DNA of 57,500 nucleotides from Magnetococcales bacterium (GTDB lineage: Bacteria > Pseudomonadota > Magnetococcia > Magnetococcales > Magnetaquicoccaceae): positions 1 through 57,500 of the forward strand of contig PDZU01000011.1 in assembly GCA_002753095.1 (NCBI GenBank), given 5' to 3'. Under the pieces are notes generated by a model that saw nothing but the letters and a program-made list of their open reading frames with translations, ran no database searches and had not been told where the DNA came from. This document shows, in pieces, positions 1 through 9,329 of this stretch. The position numbers were made by a program, and so were the translations under genes. Positions within the stretch are counted from its first letter, which is position 1, and each line of letters begins with the position of its first letter.

Positions 1-74
1 CATTCGCGCACGCCGCACATTACAAGCATGGCCCCGCCCTGCACCCGCCAGGGGAGATGATCTCCCCTGGACCC
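1..74 (-). repeat. Partial copy E of the GC-rich structured repeat family, cut by the window edge
   Basis: This stretch lies downstream of dnaN. It contains a perfect palindrome with 11-base arms, CCAGGGGAGAT at 48-58 and ATCTCCCCTGG at 60-70, around a single central base. It is flanked by GCCCTGCACCCGCCA and GGACCCC, the same boundary blocks seen at the ends of the full copies near 16.05-16.48 kb and 39.26-39.66 kb. The segment CGCACGCCGCAC near the window start also recurs in inverted copy D (about 42.79-42.84 kb). The rest of the element lies outside the window. It has no coding capacity of its own. Confidence 0.7.
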
Positions 75-95
75 CATGATAATTCATGCGAATGC

Positions 96-1229
96 TTACA
101 CCCGCATCGGCATCAAAACAAACCGGGTACCCAACTGCAACGGATCCGTCAACAACACCGGGAACTCCTCGTTATTCAGAAGGAAACGCACCTCATCTCC
201 CTCCATGACGGACAAAAACTCCCGCAAATAACGGGCGTTAAACCCGACCATCAAGACATCACCCCCCTCCAGGGTCACCTGCATCTCCTCCTCCGCCTCA
301 TCCTGCTGATCGGGGTTGTTGGTGTTGAAATGCATCACCCCCTCGGCAATTTCCAAACGCAGGCCACGGGTTTTTTCAACCAATAACACCGAAACACGCC
401 GCACGATACCCAGCAACTCCTCACGGTTCACCGTCAAACGCATGGGATGATCGCGGGGGATCACCTGGCGATAATCGGGATAACGCCCCTCCACCAACTT
501 GGCAATCAACATCACCTCACCACGCAAAACCTGGATGTGGTCGTCGTCCAACACCACCTCCACCTCCTGATCATCCTCATCCAACAGGCGGCGAATCTCA
601 TGCACCGCCTTTTTGGGGATGATCACCTCGCGCTCCTCCGACGGCAGAGAGTCCACCTCCCGCTCAATGGCCGCCAAACGATGGCTATCGGTGGCAACCA
701 CACGCAATTTGCCGCTCCCCCCGGCCCCCTCGCTATCCGGGGCCACCTGCAACAACACCCCGTTCAAAACAAAGCGCGTCTCATCGTCCGACATGGCAAA
801 ATGGGTCTTGTTCAACATCTCCGCCAACAAACCCGCCGCCACGGTAAACCGATAATCCCCTACACTCTGGGCAATCTCTGGAAATTGATCGGCAGACACA
901 GTGGCCAACTCAAACTTGGCCCGCCCACTGGTCAAACGCAACCTGTCCCGACTGTCAACACGCAATACCACATTGGAACCGATCGGCAACTCGTTGACAA
1001 TGTCATACAAAGTGCGGGCGTTGACCGTGATCGCCCCCCCCTCGACAATCTCCGCCGCACAACGCGTGCGCACCGAAACCTCCAGATTGGTCCCCTCGAT
1101 GCGCAGATGGTCCGCCTGGGTCTGCAGCAACAGGTTCCGCAAATGCACCTTGATGTGTCGCGCATCCACCACCGAATGTACCCGCGACAGACTCTTCAGG
1201 AAGATGTCACGGGATAAATGTAATTCCAT
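96..1229 (-). CDS. dnaN: DNA polymerase III subunit beta (sliding clamp)
   Basis: The 377-residue product has the length of bacterial beta clamps, which form a dimeric ring that tethers replicative polymerases to DNA. Its N-terminus (MELHLSRDIFLKSLSRVHSVV) fits the first clamp domain. The block VATDSHRLA near residue 180 and the C-terminus ending in VLMPMRV are hallmarks of the family; the latter forms part of the partner-binding pocket. The gene lies 34 bases after dnaA in the same direction, the common dnaA-dnaN arrangement. ATG at 1229 is preceded by a purine-rich GAGAGAAAA. No recF or gyrB follows inside the window; the remaining bases to the edge hold a repeat. Confidence 0.97.
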   Translation of the reverse strand: MELHLSRDIFLKSLSRVHSVVDARHIKVHLRNLLLQTQADHLRIEGTNLEVSVRTRCAAEIVEGGAITVNARTLYDIVNELPIGSNVVLRVDSRDRLRLTSGRAKFELATVSADQFPEIAQSVGDYRFTVAAGLLAEMLNKTHFAMSDDETRFVLNGVLLQVAPDSEGAGGSGKLRVVATDSHRLAAIEREVDSLPSEEREVIIPKKAVHEIRRLLDEDDQEVEVVLDDDHIQVLRGEVMLIAKLVEGRYPDYRQVIPRDHPMRLTVNREELLGIVRRVSVLLVEKTRGLRLEIAEGVMHFNTNNPDQQDEAEEEMQVTLEGGDVLMVGFNARYLREFLSVMEGDEVRFLLNNEEFPVLLTDPLQLGTRFVLMPMRV

Positions 1230-1263
1230 AGTTTTCTCTCTATATTGACTGTTTCCTGATCCG

Positions 1264-2601
1264 CTAACGCCGTAACATGCCGGTCAGCGTCCGCACCTCT
1301 TCGGCCAAACCACTCTGCACCAACTGCTGCTCATCAATCTTGCGCACCGCATGCATCACCGTGGTATGATCCCGATCCCCAAACTGCTTGCCAATCTCCG
1401 GAAAAGAGTGCTTGGTCAACTGTTTGCACAAATACATGGCCACCTGCCGTGGATGGCTGAATTGCCGAGCCCGCTTGGCAGAACGCAAATCCGGCAGGCG
1501 AATCTGATAATAATCCGCCACCTTTTTTTGAATCTCCTCGATCGTCACTGCGCGACGATCCACCGAGTGGACCACATGACGCAGCGACTCCACCACCACC
1601 GCCATGGTCACCGGCACCTGATCCATCGAGGCCATGGCCAAAACCCGAATCAAGGCCCCTTCCAACTCACGCACGTTGCTCTGAATGGCATCGGCCAGAA
1701 AAAAGGCCACATCGTTTTCTAGATCGATCCCCTCCTCCGCCGCCTTTTTTTTCAAAATGGCCACACGGGTTTCCAGATCCGGGGCACGAATATCCGCCAT
1801 CAACCCCCAACTGAAACGGGAACGCAAACGCTCCTCCAAAAACTCCATCTGCGCCGGGAAACGGTCCGAAGAGAGGACAATTTGCCGCTTGCTCTCATGC
1901 AGCGCATTGAAGGTGTGAAAAAACTCCTCCTGCGTGGATTTTTTGCCGGCAATGAATTGAATGTCATCAACCAGCAGGACATCAATGGAACGGAACATCT
2001 CCTTGAAATCATGCACCCGCTGAAACCGTAACGATTCGATCATCTGGGTCATGAACTTTTCCGAAGAGATATACTGCACCTTCAGTTCAGGCCGATGCTC
2101 CAACAGATGGTTGCCAATGGCATGCAGCAGGTGGGTTTTGCCCAACCCGACCCCCCCATGGATAAACAGAGGGTTATAGGCACGGGCCGGGTCGTCCGCC
2201 ACCCGTGCTGCCGCCGCGTGGGCAAACTGATTGCAGCCGCCAACCACGAAGGAGTCAAAGGTATAACGCGGATCCAACCCCCCCCGCCCAACCACAGCAG
2301 GCTGTGGCGGCGGCGTTTGCGGTAACGCCAGCAATACAGGCGCCGCAGGCTCTGCCGCCAGCGGATCCACCCGCAGCATAACCCGCACCGCCCGCTCTGC
2401 ATGGTGGGATAACAGCCTCTCCAACAGCGCCCCATAATGGGTGCGCACATAGTCCACCGCCAACCCAGTGGGCGCCAACAGCTCGACCCGACCATCTGCC
2501 AACACCTCCCCCAGGCGCAAGGAACTGAACCACGTGTTATAAACCTGTGGTGTCACCTCGTCCTGAACGGCAGCCAGTGCAGCAGACCAAAGCGCCTTCA
2601 T
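1264..2601 (-). CDS. dnaA: Chromosomal replication initiator DnaA
   Basis: DnaA is the AAA+ ATPase that opens the replication origin. The 445-residue product shows an N-terminal domain (LWSAALAAVQDEVTPQVYNTWF), a Pro/Ala-rich linker, Walker A (GGVGLGKTH), Walker B (LLVDDIQFIAG), and the domain IV signature DRDHTTVMHAVRKI that reads the DnaA box. ATG at 2601 is preferred; an in-frame GTG at 2607 is possible. It sits between a PilZ gene and dnaN on the same strand. I found no cluster of DnaA boxes in either flank; only a single near-match (TTATCCACC) falls inside the PilZ gene, so the origin is probably elsewhere. Confidence 0.97.
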   Translation of the reverse strand: MKALWSAALAAVQDEVTPQVYNTWFSSLRLGEVLADGRVELLAPTGLAVDYVRTHYGALLERLLSHHAERAVRVMLRVDPLAAEPAAPVLLALPQTPPPQPAVVGRGGLDPRYTFDSFVVGGCNQFAHAAAARVADDPARAYNPLFIHGGVGLGKTHLLHAIGNHLLEHRPELKVQYISSEKFMTQMIESLRFQRVHDFKEMFRSIDVLLVDDIQFIAGKKSTQEEFFHTFNALHESKRQIVLSSDRFPAQMEFLEERLRSRFSWGLMADIRAPDLETRVAILKKKAAEEGIDLENDVAFFLADAIQSNVRELEGALIRVLAMASMDQVPVTMAVVVESLRHVVHSVDRRAVTIEEIQKKVADYYQIRLPDLRSAKRARQFSHPRQVAMYLCKQLTKHSFPEIGKQFGDRDHTTVMHAVRKIDEQQLVQSGLAEEVRTLTGMLRR

Positions 2602-2619
2602 CGCCACCCGATCACCAAG

Positions 2620-2904
2620 CTAGGATCCCTCGTCACGTTGCAAACGCAAGCCAATCTGATTGTCACGCTGGTGCGCCACAAAGCAGGTAAAACGGGAGTC
2701 ACGCCCATAGAGGCTGATACTTACCTCCACCGGCGTATCCCGCTGCAATGGCGCCGAGAGATCCTCCGCCACAAACAACATCCCCCCCAAATTCATGTTG
2801 CCCAACTGCCCCCGGATCTGCCTGCCATCCGCCAAAATCATGGTGGCCGCATCCCGACTCAACAGTCGATCTTCGCGCCGCTCCGCCTTATCCACCTGCA
2901 TCAT
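2620..2904 (-). CDS. PilZ domain protein (probable c-di-GMP receptor)
   Basis: This small protein of about 94 residues consists of a single PilZ domain. It has an arginine-rich N-terminal motif (ERREDR) and the second motif in the form NMNLGG, which correspond to the RxxxR and (D/N)xSxxG c-di-GMP-binding signatures; the serine position is leucine, so binding should be checked. AGGAGG lies directly upstream of tandem ATGs at 2904 and 2901, and spacing favours 2901. Upstream reading from 2934 would need a TTG start. The gene is packed between the zinc-ribbon gene and dnaA, so it is probably cotranscribed with replication genes. The effector it controls cannot be inferred from sequence. Confidence 0.75.
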   Translation of the reverse strand: MMQVDKAERREDRLLSRDAATMILADGRQIRGQLGNMNLGGMLFVAEDLSAPLQRDTPVEVSISLYGRDSRFTCFVAHQRDNQIGLRLQRDEGS

Positions 2905-2934
2905 ACCCTCCTCTGCCTGCCCATCGCACCACAA

Positions 2935-3240
2935 CTACTCGACAATATCACCCCGCAAAGCATCCTTGTGCCCCACCGGCAATACGCCTTGGAAACCATC
3001 CTCTGGATTATAAAAATAACGCACTGAACCGACCTTGCGGTACTTGTCAAAAAGCGTGTTCCAACCCTTGACATAGATGGGACACGCGTCATTAAAACAG
3101 ACCAACATGATGTCTGTACAAAACCCCATGCCATCGCCCCAATCGTTATGGGTAGCCAACCATTTTTGCATCGGTTGCCCGCAGTGACGACACGCCCGCA
3201 CCATCGGATCCGTTGCCGTCTCCTTCTGCTCTTCACTCAT
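2935..3240 (-). CDS. Small zinc-ribbon protein of unknown function
   Basis: The 101-residue protein carries CxxC at residues 17-20 (CRHCGQP) and a second cysteine group (CTDIMLVCFNDACP) around residues 41-53, which looks like a zinc ribbon. The rest is soluble, with an aromatic stretch (YVKGWNTLFDKY). I do not recognise a named family. Its start overlaps the alaS stop by four bases (ATGA at 3237-3240), which implies translational coupling, and GGAGGAGAG precedes the ATG. It lies between alaS and the PilZ gene. The zinc-binding call is inferred from cysteine spacing only. Confidence 0.7.
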   Translation of the reverse strand: MSEEQKETATDPMVRACRHCGQPMQKWLATHNDWGDGMGFCTDIMLVCFNDACPIYVKGWNTLFDKYRKVGSVRYFYNPEDGFQGVLPVGHKDALRGDIVE

Positions 3241-5873
3241 GCTGCTCTCTCCTCCATCCAGGCTGCCACCGCTGCCAAGGCTTCGTTCAACTGTTCTGGA
3301 CGACTGCCGCCCCCCATGGCCATGTCAGGCCGGCCACCGCCCTTACCACCCACCTGGGCAGCCACAAAACCGATCAATTCACCGGCTTTGAAACGACCAT
3401 GCAGGTCACTGGTCACCCCGGCAATCAGGCTGACCTTCTCCCCCTCATTCAGCCCCAGGACAATCACCGCCGACCCCAGGCGCTCCTTGAGGCGGTCCAC
3501 CATCTCACGCAGATCCCGCGTCTCCACCCCAGTGACCCGAACCGCCAATAACGGCACGCCCGCCACCTGCCGACTCTGTTCCAGCAAACCATCCAGAACG
3601 GAACCAGCCACCGCCGCCTTGGCCTTCTCCAAAGCCTGTTCCAAAGCCCGGATCCGCTCAAACAGACGCTCCACCCCGCTTGCCACCTGATCCGGGCGAC
3701 TCTTCAGCATGGCCGCCGCCTCGCGCAATACCGTTGCCTCTTCCCGGTAGCTCTCCCGCGCCAAGGGACCGCACACCGCCTCGATGCGCCGCACCCCTGC
3801 CGCAACCGCCCCCTCCGACAAAATACGTAACAAACCGATATCACCCGCACGGCTGACATGGGTACCACCACACAACTCCATGCTACTGCCAATCTGTACC
3901 ACCCGCACCTCATCGCCATATTTTTCGCCGAAGAGGGCCATGGCCCCTGCCTCTACCGCTGCTGCCGGGGTCATGATCAAGGTGGTCTGGACCGCGTTGC
4001 TCAGGATGGCCGCGTTGCATTGCGCCTCCACCTCGGCCAGACTCTCCGGCGACAAAGCGCTGAAGTGGCTGAAGTCAAAACGCAAACGGTGCGGCCCCAC
4101 CAGGGAGCCTGCCTGTTTGACATGCCCGCCCACCACCTGACGCAGGGCATGGTGCAGCAGATGGGTCGCCGAATGGTGCAGACGAATCGCCTGACGCCGT
4201 GCGCCATCCACCGTCAGCACCACCGGATCGCCCACCTGCAGTTCACCCACCTGCAGTGTCCCATAATGGGCAATCAACGCGCTGACCGGCTTACGGGTAT
4301 CCCGCACCTCAAACTGGGCCGCCTCACCGCTTTGCTTGCGCAACAGACCGCTATCCCCCACCTGTCCACCCGACTCGGCATAAAAGGGGGATTGGTTGGT
4401 GATGATAATCCCCTCTTCCCCCACGGCCAACCGTTGCACGGCAGCACCATTGACCACGATGGCCTGGATAACCCCTTGCGCCTGTTCGGTCTCATAGCCC
4501 AAAAATTCGCTGGCCCCCACCTGTTCGCGCAACTGATGGAAAACCGCTGCCACCTTTTCGTCGCCGGAACCGACCCAAGCTGCCCGCGCCCTCTGGCGCT
4601 GTTCGGCCATGTAGCGGTTGAACCCCTCCATATCCAGTTCAATCCCCCGATCCCGGACAATATCGCCGGTCAGATCGATGGGAAAGCCATAGGTGTCGTA
4701 CAGCGTAAAGAGGGTCAGACCATCCAGTTGCCCACCAACGGGCAGTTGGGCGATGGCCTCTTCCAGAATTTTCAGGCCACTGCCCAAGGTGGTGGCAAAG
4801 CGGCGCTCTTCATTTTCGATCACCGGCACCAGCACCTTGCTCTGCGCCGTCAACTCTGGATAAAAACGGCCCATCATCTGGATGATCACCGGCACCAGTT
4901 GCACCAGGAAAGGTTCGGTCAAGCCCAGCATCCGGCCATGCCGCATGGCACGACGCATGATGCGGCGCAGGACATAGCCCCGCCCCTCGTTGCTCGGCAA
5001 CACCCCATCGGCGATCAAAAAAGCGATGGCCCGCATGTGGTCGGCCACCACCCGCAAGGAGACCATCTGCTCCCCCTGTTCGGGATCGACCCCCGCCAAC
5101 CGGGCGGTTTCCCGAATCAGCGGTTGAAACAGGTCGGTATCAAAATTGTTGCACTTGCCCTGCAGAATGGCGGCCAAACGCTCCAGCCCGGCCCCGGTAT
5201 CGATACAGGGTTGCGGCAGCGGCACCATGCTGCCGTCGGCACGGCGGTCAAACTGCATGAAGACCAAATTCCAGATCTCCACAAAGCGATCCCCGTCGCC
5301 ATCCGCCGAACCGGGCGGTCCACCGGGAATGTGGGCACCGTGGTCATAAAAAATTTCCGAACAGGGACCGCACGGTCCCACCGGTCCCATGGACCAAAAA
5401 TTATCATTGCTGTCGATGCGGATGATCTTCTCTGGCGGCACGCCAACCACGTCGCGCCAGAGGGTGTAGGCTTCGTCATCGCTGGCATAGACGGTCACCA
5501 ACAACCGTTCCACCGGCAGAGCCAACTCCTGGGTAACAAACTGCCAAGCGAGGGGAATGGCCCGCTCCTTGAAATAATCCCCAAAAGAGAAGTTGCCCAG
5601 CATTTCGAAAAAGGTGTGATGCCGGGCGGTGCGCCCCACATTTTCCAGATCGTTATGCTTGCCCCCCGCCCGCACGCACTTTTGTGCGCTGACCATGCGT
5701 GGATAGATGGGGCGCTCTTCGCCCAAAAAGGCACCTTTGAATTGATTCATACCCGCATTGGTGAACAACAGGGTCGGATCGTTGCGCGGCACCAGGCTGG
5801 AAGAGGCCGCTATGGTATGGTCATGACGCTGAAAAAACATCAAAAACCGTTCGCGAATTTCGTTGCCGTTCAT
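3237..5873 (-). CDS. alaS: Alanine-tRNA ligase
   Basis: This class II synthetase charges tRNA-Ala in the cytoplasm. The 878-residue length is standard. The N-terminal catalytic domain begins GNEIRERFLMFFQRHDHT and includes NVGRTARHHTFFEMLGNFSFGDYF. The editing domain has the zinc site HHSATHLLHHAL and MELCGGTHV, and a C-Ala domain ends the protein with GGKGGGRPDMAMGGG. The gene follows recX after seven bases and overlaps the zinc-ribbon gene downstream by four bases. The recX-alaS neighbourhood is common in proteobacteria. ATG at 5873 fits the family start. Confidence 0.97.
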   Translation of the reverse strand: MNGNEIRERFLMFFQRHDHTIAASSSLVPRNDPTLLFTNAGMNQFKGAFLGEERPIYPRMVSAQKCVRAGGKHNDLENVGRTARHHTFFEMLGNFSFGDYFKERAIPLAWQFVTQELALPVERLLVTVYASDDEAYTLWRDVVGVPPEKIIRIDSNDNFWSMGPVGPCGPCSEIFYDHGAHIPGGPPGSADGDGDRFVEIWNLVFMQFDRRADGSMVPLPQPCIDTGAGLERLAAILQGKCNNFDTDLFQPLIRETARLAGVDPEQGEQMVSLRVVADHMRAIAFLIADGVLPSNEGRGYVLRRIMRRAMRHGRMLGLTEPFLVQLVPVIIQMMGRFYPELTAQSKVLVPVIENEERRFATTLGSGLKILEEAIAQLPVGGQLDGLTLFTLYDTYGFPIDLTGDIVRDRGIELDMEGFNRYMAEQRQRARAAWVGSGDEKVAAVFHQLREQVGASEFLGYETEQAQGVIQAIVVNGAAVQRLAVGEEGIIITNQSPFYAESGGQVGDSGLLRKQSGEAAQFEVRDTRKPVSALIAHYGTLQVGELQVGDPVVLTVDGARRQAIRLHHSATHLLHHALRQVVGGHVKQAGSLVGPHRLRFDFSHFSALSPESLAEVEAQCNAAILSNAVQTTLIMTPAAAVEAGAMALFGEKYGDEVRVVQIGSSMELCGGTHVSRAGDIGLLRILSEGAVAAGVRRIEAVCGPLARESYREEATVLREAAAMLKSRPDQVASGVERLFERIRALEQALEKAKAAVAGSVLDGLLEQSRQVAGVPLLAVRVTGVETRDLREMVDRLKERLGSAVIVLGLNEGEKVSLIAGVTSDLHGRFKAGELIGFVAAQVGGKGGGRPDMAMGGGSRPEQLNEALAAVAAWMEERAA

Positions 5874-5880
5874 GTTGTTC

Positions 5881-6381
5881 CTATCTGATTAGCTGCCAAA
5901 TGACCTCATCGTCAAAACCACGCCGTGCCAGAAAAGCGTAGTGTCGCTTTTTCTGTTGGCGATCTCTCATATTTTCTGCACTGGCCCCATTGTCTACGGC
6001 ACCGAACCGTTTATGCAACGCTTTGCGTGCCAACGCCAAGACATCTTCTTCTGCCAGAAGTTCGGTCAGGGCGCAGCGAATCTCCTCGGCACCGACATGC
6101 AGGGCGCGCAATTCTGCCGTCACCCAGCGCGGACCGTAGCCACCATGATGCAGGCGATAGCGGGCACGAGACAAGGCAAAAGCGGCATCGTCCAGGTAGC
6201 CCAGTTCTTGGCAACGGGCACAGACCCGCTGACACTGCTCCTGGCTCACCGCCCCCTGCAGCAGGCGTTGTTGCAACTCCCACACGCTGTAAGGGCGCCG
6301 GGCCAGCCAACGGATGGCCTGTTCGTAGGCGGGGCGATCCGCTTCCTGCAACAGCACGGGGGGGAGGGCCTCGGCGTCCAC
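5881..6381 (-). CDS. recX: Regulatory protein RecX
   Basis: RecX binds RecA filaments and limits strand exchange. The product contains the repeated three-helix pattern of the family: AIRWLARRPYSVWELQQRLL, then LGYLDDAAFALSRAR and a terminal KKRHYAFLARRGFDDEVIWQL. Reading is open upstream to an ATG at 6492, but that would overlap most of the end of bpt and add residues that do not look like RecX. GTG at 6381, just after the bpt stop, gives a typical 166-residue protein. The start is therefore uncertain. It is followed closely by alaS. Confidence 0.85.
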   Translation of the reverse strand: MDAEALPPVLLQEADRPAYEQAIRWLARRPYSVWELQQRLLQGAVSQEQCQRVCARCQELGYLDDAAFALSRARYRLHHGGYGPRWVTAELRALHVGAEEIRCALTELLAEEDVLALARKALHKRFGAVDNGASAENMRDRQQKKRHYAFLARRGFDDEVIWQLIR

Positions 6382-6383
6382 GC

Positions 6384-7202
6384 TTACCAACCATCCGGTG
6401 CAGCAGGCCAACCGGTATCCACGGTCACCCTGGCCAACGTGACCCCTGCCGCACCCGCGACGGCCTCTTCCCCCACCTGGAAGGGCAACCATTGCCGACC
6501 ACGGAAGGTTTCCATGGGTTGAAAACGGGATTTATAGAGCATTTTTTGGCACCCGGCAATCCAGTAGCCCAAATAGAGGTGATTTCTGCCCAGTCCCAAG
6601 GTTTCGCGAATCTGCCACAAGATGGCATACGTGCCCAGACTGCGACTATTCAACTCCGGCGCAAAGAAGGTATACACGGCAGAGAGCGCCTGGGGCAGGA
6701 TGTCGGTAACGGCCACCATGACCAAACGTCCGGCGTCGCGAAACTCCACAAAGCGGGTCATGGACCAAGGGGCCAACAGATAATCGCTGAAATCGCTGGC
6801 GGCCGGATCGGCCATGGGACCGTCGCCGTGACGTTGGGCGATATAGCTTTGGTACAGGGCAAATCGCTCTTGGGTAAAAGCGGCGGGCTGCACCTGTACG
6901 GTCAAATCCTGGTTACGCTGCCAGACGCGGCGCAGGCTGCGACTCAGGCGAAAATCGTGTACCGGCACCCGTACTGCGTGGCAGGCGCGACAGCCTGGGC
7001 AATAGTGGCAGTAGACGTGTCCGCCGCTGCGCCGAAAGCCCCGTTCCACCAAAAAGGCGTATAGGGTATCCTCCATCGCTACGCCTGGATCGACAAACAG
7101 GGTAGCCGCCGAGCGACTTTCCAGGTAACCGCAGGGATGGGGGCGACTCAGCAGCAGGTTGACCTCTGGATTGTGCCAGGGATTACCAATGGCGCTGTTC
7201 AT
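6384..7202 (-). CDS. bpt: Aspartate/glutamate leucyltransferase (N-end rule tRNA-protein transferase)
   Basis: The 272-residue product belongs to the Bpt/Ate family, which transfers leucine from Leu-tRNA to proteins with N-terminal Asp or Glu and so marks them for degradation by the ClpS/ClpAP route. Recognisable blocks are HPCGYLESRSAATLFVDP, the cysteine-rich segment CHYCPGCRACHAVRVPV near residue 65, the central SVYTFFAP and the C-terminal LGYWIAGCQKMLYKS. GGAG sits six bases before the ATG at 7202. It is the first gene of the leftward row and is divergent from hslV across a 160-base gap. Confidence 0.93.
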   Translation of the reverse strand: MNSAIGNPWHNPEVNLLLSRPHPCGYLESRSAATLFVDPGVAMEDTLYAFLVERGFRRSGGHVYCHYCPGCRACHAVRVPVHDFRLSRSLRRVWQRNQDLTVQVQPAAFTQERFALYQSYIAQRHGDGPMADPAASDFSDYLLAPWSMTRFVEFRDAGRLVMVAVTDILPQALSAVYTFFAPELNSRSLGTYAILWQIRETLGLGRNHLYLGYWIAGCQKMLYKSRFQPMETFRGRQWLPFQVGEEAVAGAAGVTLARVTVDTGWPAAPDGW

Positions 7203-7252
7203 TGGCCACTCCAGGAGAAAACCGCTTCACACCTTGCAATCTTGAAACAAAA

Positions 7253-7268
7253 CCGGCACCATTGCCGG
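7253..7268. promoter_or_regulatory. Small inverted repeat in the bpt/hslV divergent intergenic region
   Basis: CCGGCA and TGCCGG form a hairpin or operator-like palindrome with a four-base centre. Nine bases upstream, at 7241-7247, is CTTGAAA, which matches the -35 half of a heat-shock sigma factor promoter and would suit hslVU. A matching -10 at the right distance is not clear. This is a weak regulatory call. Confidence 0.3.
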
Positions 7269-7363
7269 CACGGTAGCGCAGGGCAGGTTGCCGAATAGAT
7301 TCGTTACACGCCATTTTACCACCAACAAATGGCATCAGACGGTTAAGCGGAGCACTCTTATCC

Positions 7364-7891
7364 ATGTTCAAAGGCACAACCATCCTGTTGGTTCGGCGGG
7401 ACGACTCCCTGGTCTTGGCGGGAGACGGACAAGTTACTTTGGGCAGTTTGGTGGTCAAAGCCAACGCCCGCAAGGTTCGCCCGCTGCATGATGGAAAAAT
7501 TTTAGCCGGATTCGCCGGATCGACTGCCGATGCCTTCACCCTTTTTGAGCGATTTGAGGGCAAGTTGGCCAAACATGGGGGCAACCTGATCCGGTCCGCC
7601 GTTGAGTTGGCCAAGGATTGGCGCATGGACCGCATGCTGCGTCGGTTGGAGGCGATGATGTTAGCCGCCGACCGACAATCCAGCCTGCTCATCAGTGGCA
7701 CGGGCGACGTACTGGAACCGGAACATGGTGTTGCCGCCATCGGTTCCGGGGGGGCCTATGCCCATGCGGCTGCCTTGGCTCTGCTGCAAAATTCCTCTCT
7801 CCCGGCCAGGGTCATTGCGGAAAAAGCGATGGAAATCGCTGCAAATGTCTGCATTTACACCAATAATAACATAATCATAGAAGAGTTGTAA
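7364..7891 (+). CDS. hslV: ATP-dependent protease subunit HslV (ClpQ)
   Basis: HslV is the threonine protease core of the HslUV complex. The 175-residue product starts [14 protein letters not shown]. The conserved TTI after residue 4 is the mature N-terminus, where the threonine becomes the nucleophile after propeptide removal. [14 protein letters not shown] and [12 protein letters not shown] are family signatures, as is [18 protein letters not shown]. The gene is directly abutted by hslU. A weak GGAG lies 13 bases before the ATG. Confidence 0.97.
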   Translation: MFKGTTILLVRRDDSLVLAGDGQVTLGSLVVKANARKVRPLHDGKILAGFAGSTADAFTLFERFEGKLAKHGGNLIRSAVELAKDWRMDRMLRRLEAMMLAADRQSSLLISGTGDVLEPEHGVAAIGSGGAYAHAAALALLQNSSLPARVIAEKAMEIAANVCIYTNNNIIIEEL

Positions 7892-9268
7892 ATGGCTGAA
7901 TTCACCCCTCGTGAAACGGTTGCGGAGTTGGATCGCTACATCATTGGTCAAAATGATGCCAAGCGGGCGGTTGCGGTTGCGTTGCGCAACCGTTGGCGGC
8001 GTCAGCAGTTGGAGCCTGGCATGCGGGAGGAGGTTTACCCGAAAAACATTTTGATGATCGGCCCGACGGGTGTTGGCAAGACGGAGATTGCCCGTCGTTT
8101 GGCCAAGCTTTCTGATGCTCCTTTCATCAAGGTGGAGGCGACCAAATTTACCGAGGTGGGGTATGTAGGGCGGGATGTGGAGTCGATCATTCGTGATTTG
8201 ACGGATTTGGCGGTCAAGGCGGGGTTGGAGCGCAGCAAGGTGGAGGTACGGCGCAAGGCGGAGGAGATGGCGGAGGAGCGTGTGTTGGAGTTGCTGTTGC
8301 CGACCTCGCCGCATGCGCACAAGGAGTCGGCCATGGAGAACATGTATGGTACGGACGGCCATGAAGCGGCGCCCATGGACTCCTCGACCCGACAGAAGTT
8401 TCGACGTTTGTTGCGTGAGGGCAAGTTGGACCAGCGTGAGGTAGAGATTGAGACGCGTGATGCGCGGCAGTCGCCCACGTTGGAGGTGTTCACGCCGCAG
8501 GGCATGGAGGGAGTAGGAATCAGCATTCAGGACATGTTGGGGGGCATGTTTGGCAGCAAGGCGCAGAAGCGGCGCACCACGGTCAAGGAGGCTTTGGAGT
8601 TGCTGACCGATGAGGAGGCCAGCAAGCTGATTGATCGGGACCGGGCAAAAAAAGAGGCGGTGGAGCGGGTAGAGCAGTCTGGCATTGTTTTTCTCGACGA
8701 GTTGGACAAGGTGTGCAACCGTTATGACAGTGGCCGCAGTGGGGCGGATGTTTCCCGCGAGGGGGTGCAGCGGGATTTGCTGCCTTTGGTAGAGGGGACG
8801 ACGGTTTCCACCAAGCATGGCATGGTACGCACGGACCACATATTGTTCATTGCCTCTGGGGCTTTTCAATTGGCCAAGCCTTCTGATTTGCTGCCTGAGT
8901 TACAAGGGCGGTTACCGATCCGGGTGGAATTGAAGAGTTTGGGTGTGGATGAGTTTGTGCGTATTCTTTCCGAGCCGGAGAATGCGTTGACGCGTCAGTA
9001 CAGTGCCTTGTTGGCCACCGAGCAGATTGCGCTCACTTTTTCTGGCGAGGCGGTACGGGCGATTGCCGAGGTGGCGGCGCATGTCAACGAGACCACGGAA
9101 AACATAGGGGCCCGACGTTTGCATACAGTGATGGAAAAGTTGCTTGATGAGCTCTCCTTTACTGCCAATGAGCGGCATGGTGAGGCGATTTTGATTGATG
9201 CGGCGTATGTACATGCGCAGTTGAAGGCGTTGGCTGAGGATGAGGATTTGTCACGCTTTATTTTGTAA
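7892..9268 (+). CDS. hslU: ATP-dependent protease ATPase subunit HslU (ClpY)
   Basis: HslU is the AAA+ unfoldase that feeds HslV. The 458-residue product has the N-terminal [16 protein letters not shown], Walker [10 protein letters not shown], the pore block [18 protein letters not shown], Walker [10 protein letters not shown], and the sensor region [18 protein letters not shown]. The C-terminus DLSRFIL is the tail that docks into HslV. It begins one base after the hslV stop codon. Its coding strand is noticeably G/T-rich in third positions compared with the following hemerythrin gene. Confidence 0.97.
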   Translation: MAEFTPRETVAELDRYIIGQNDAKRAVAVALRNRWRRQQLEPGMREEVYPKNILMIGPTGVGKTEIARRLAKLSDAPFIKVEATKFTEVGYVGRDVESIIRDLTDLAVKAGLERSKVEVRRKAEEMAEERVLELLLPTSPHAHKESAMENMYGTDGHEAAPMDSSTRQKFRRLLREGKLDQREVEIETRDARQSPTLEVFTPQGMEGVGISIQDMLGGMFGSKAQKRRTTVKEALELLTDEEASKLIDRDRAKKEAVERVEQSGIVFLDELDKVCNRYDSGRSGADVSREGVQRDLLPLVEGTTVSTKHGMVRTDHILFIASGAFQLAKPSDLLPELQGRLPIRVELKSLGVDEFVRILSEPENALTRQYSALLATEQIALTFSGEAVRAIAEVAAHVNETTENIGARRLHTVMEKLLDELSFTANERHGEAILIDAAYVHAQLKALAEDEDLSRFIL

Positions 9269-9282
9269 CTGAGTGGTGTCCT

Positions 9283-9316
9283 GCGGGGCGTGCCTTGGGA
9301 GGGGGGGGCGCCGACT
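9283..9316 (+). repeat. Possible remnant G of the structured repeat family
   Basis: The run TGCGGGGCGTGCCTTGGGAG followed by a G tract and GCGCCGAC resembles the conserved block GGGGCACGCCTTGGGAGGGC...GCCCGAC in copy C at 56.83-56.86 kb. Only about 34 bases can be matched by eye, so this could be chance in a GC-rich region. Confidence 0.35.
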
Positions 9317-9329
9317 GATAGGAGTTGCA

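Noticed and set aside
1230-2640. Possible replication origin around dnaA
   Set aside because: Only a 34-base gap separates dnaA and dnaN, coding genes flank dnaA tightly, and no cluster of DnaA boxes or AT-rich unwinding region is visible.
3858-5888. A 676-codon open frame on the plus strand opposite alaS
   Set aside because: It is antisense to a strongly conserved alaS frame, is rich in His/Gln/Arg typical of shadow frames in GC-rich DNA, and has no recognisable domain.
7203-7363. Heat-shock sigma-32 promoter for hslVU
   Set aside because: CTTGAAA at 7241 is an exact -35 match, but no CCCCAT-type -10 occurs at acceptable spacing, so it was not listed as a promoter.
7661-8869. A 402-codon minus-strand frame opposite hslV and hslU
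   Set aside because: hslU and hslV are unambiguous; this frame has no domain or start context.
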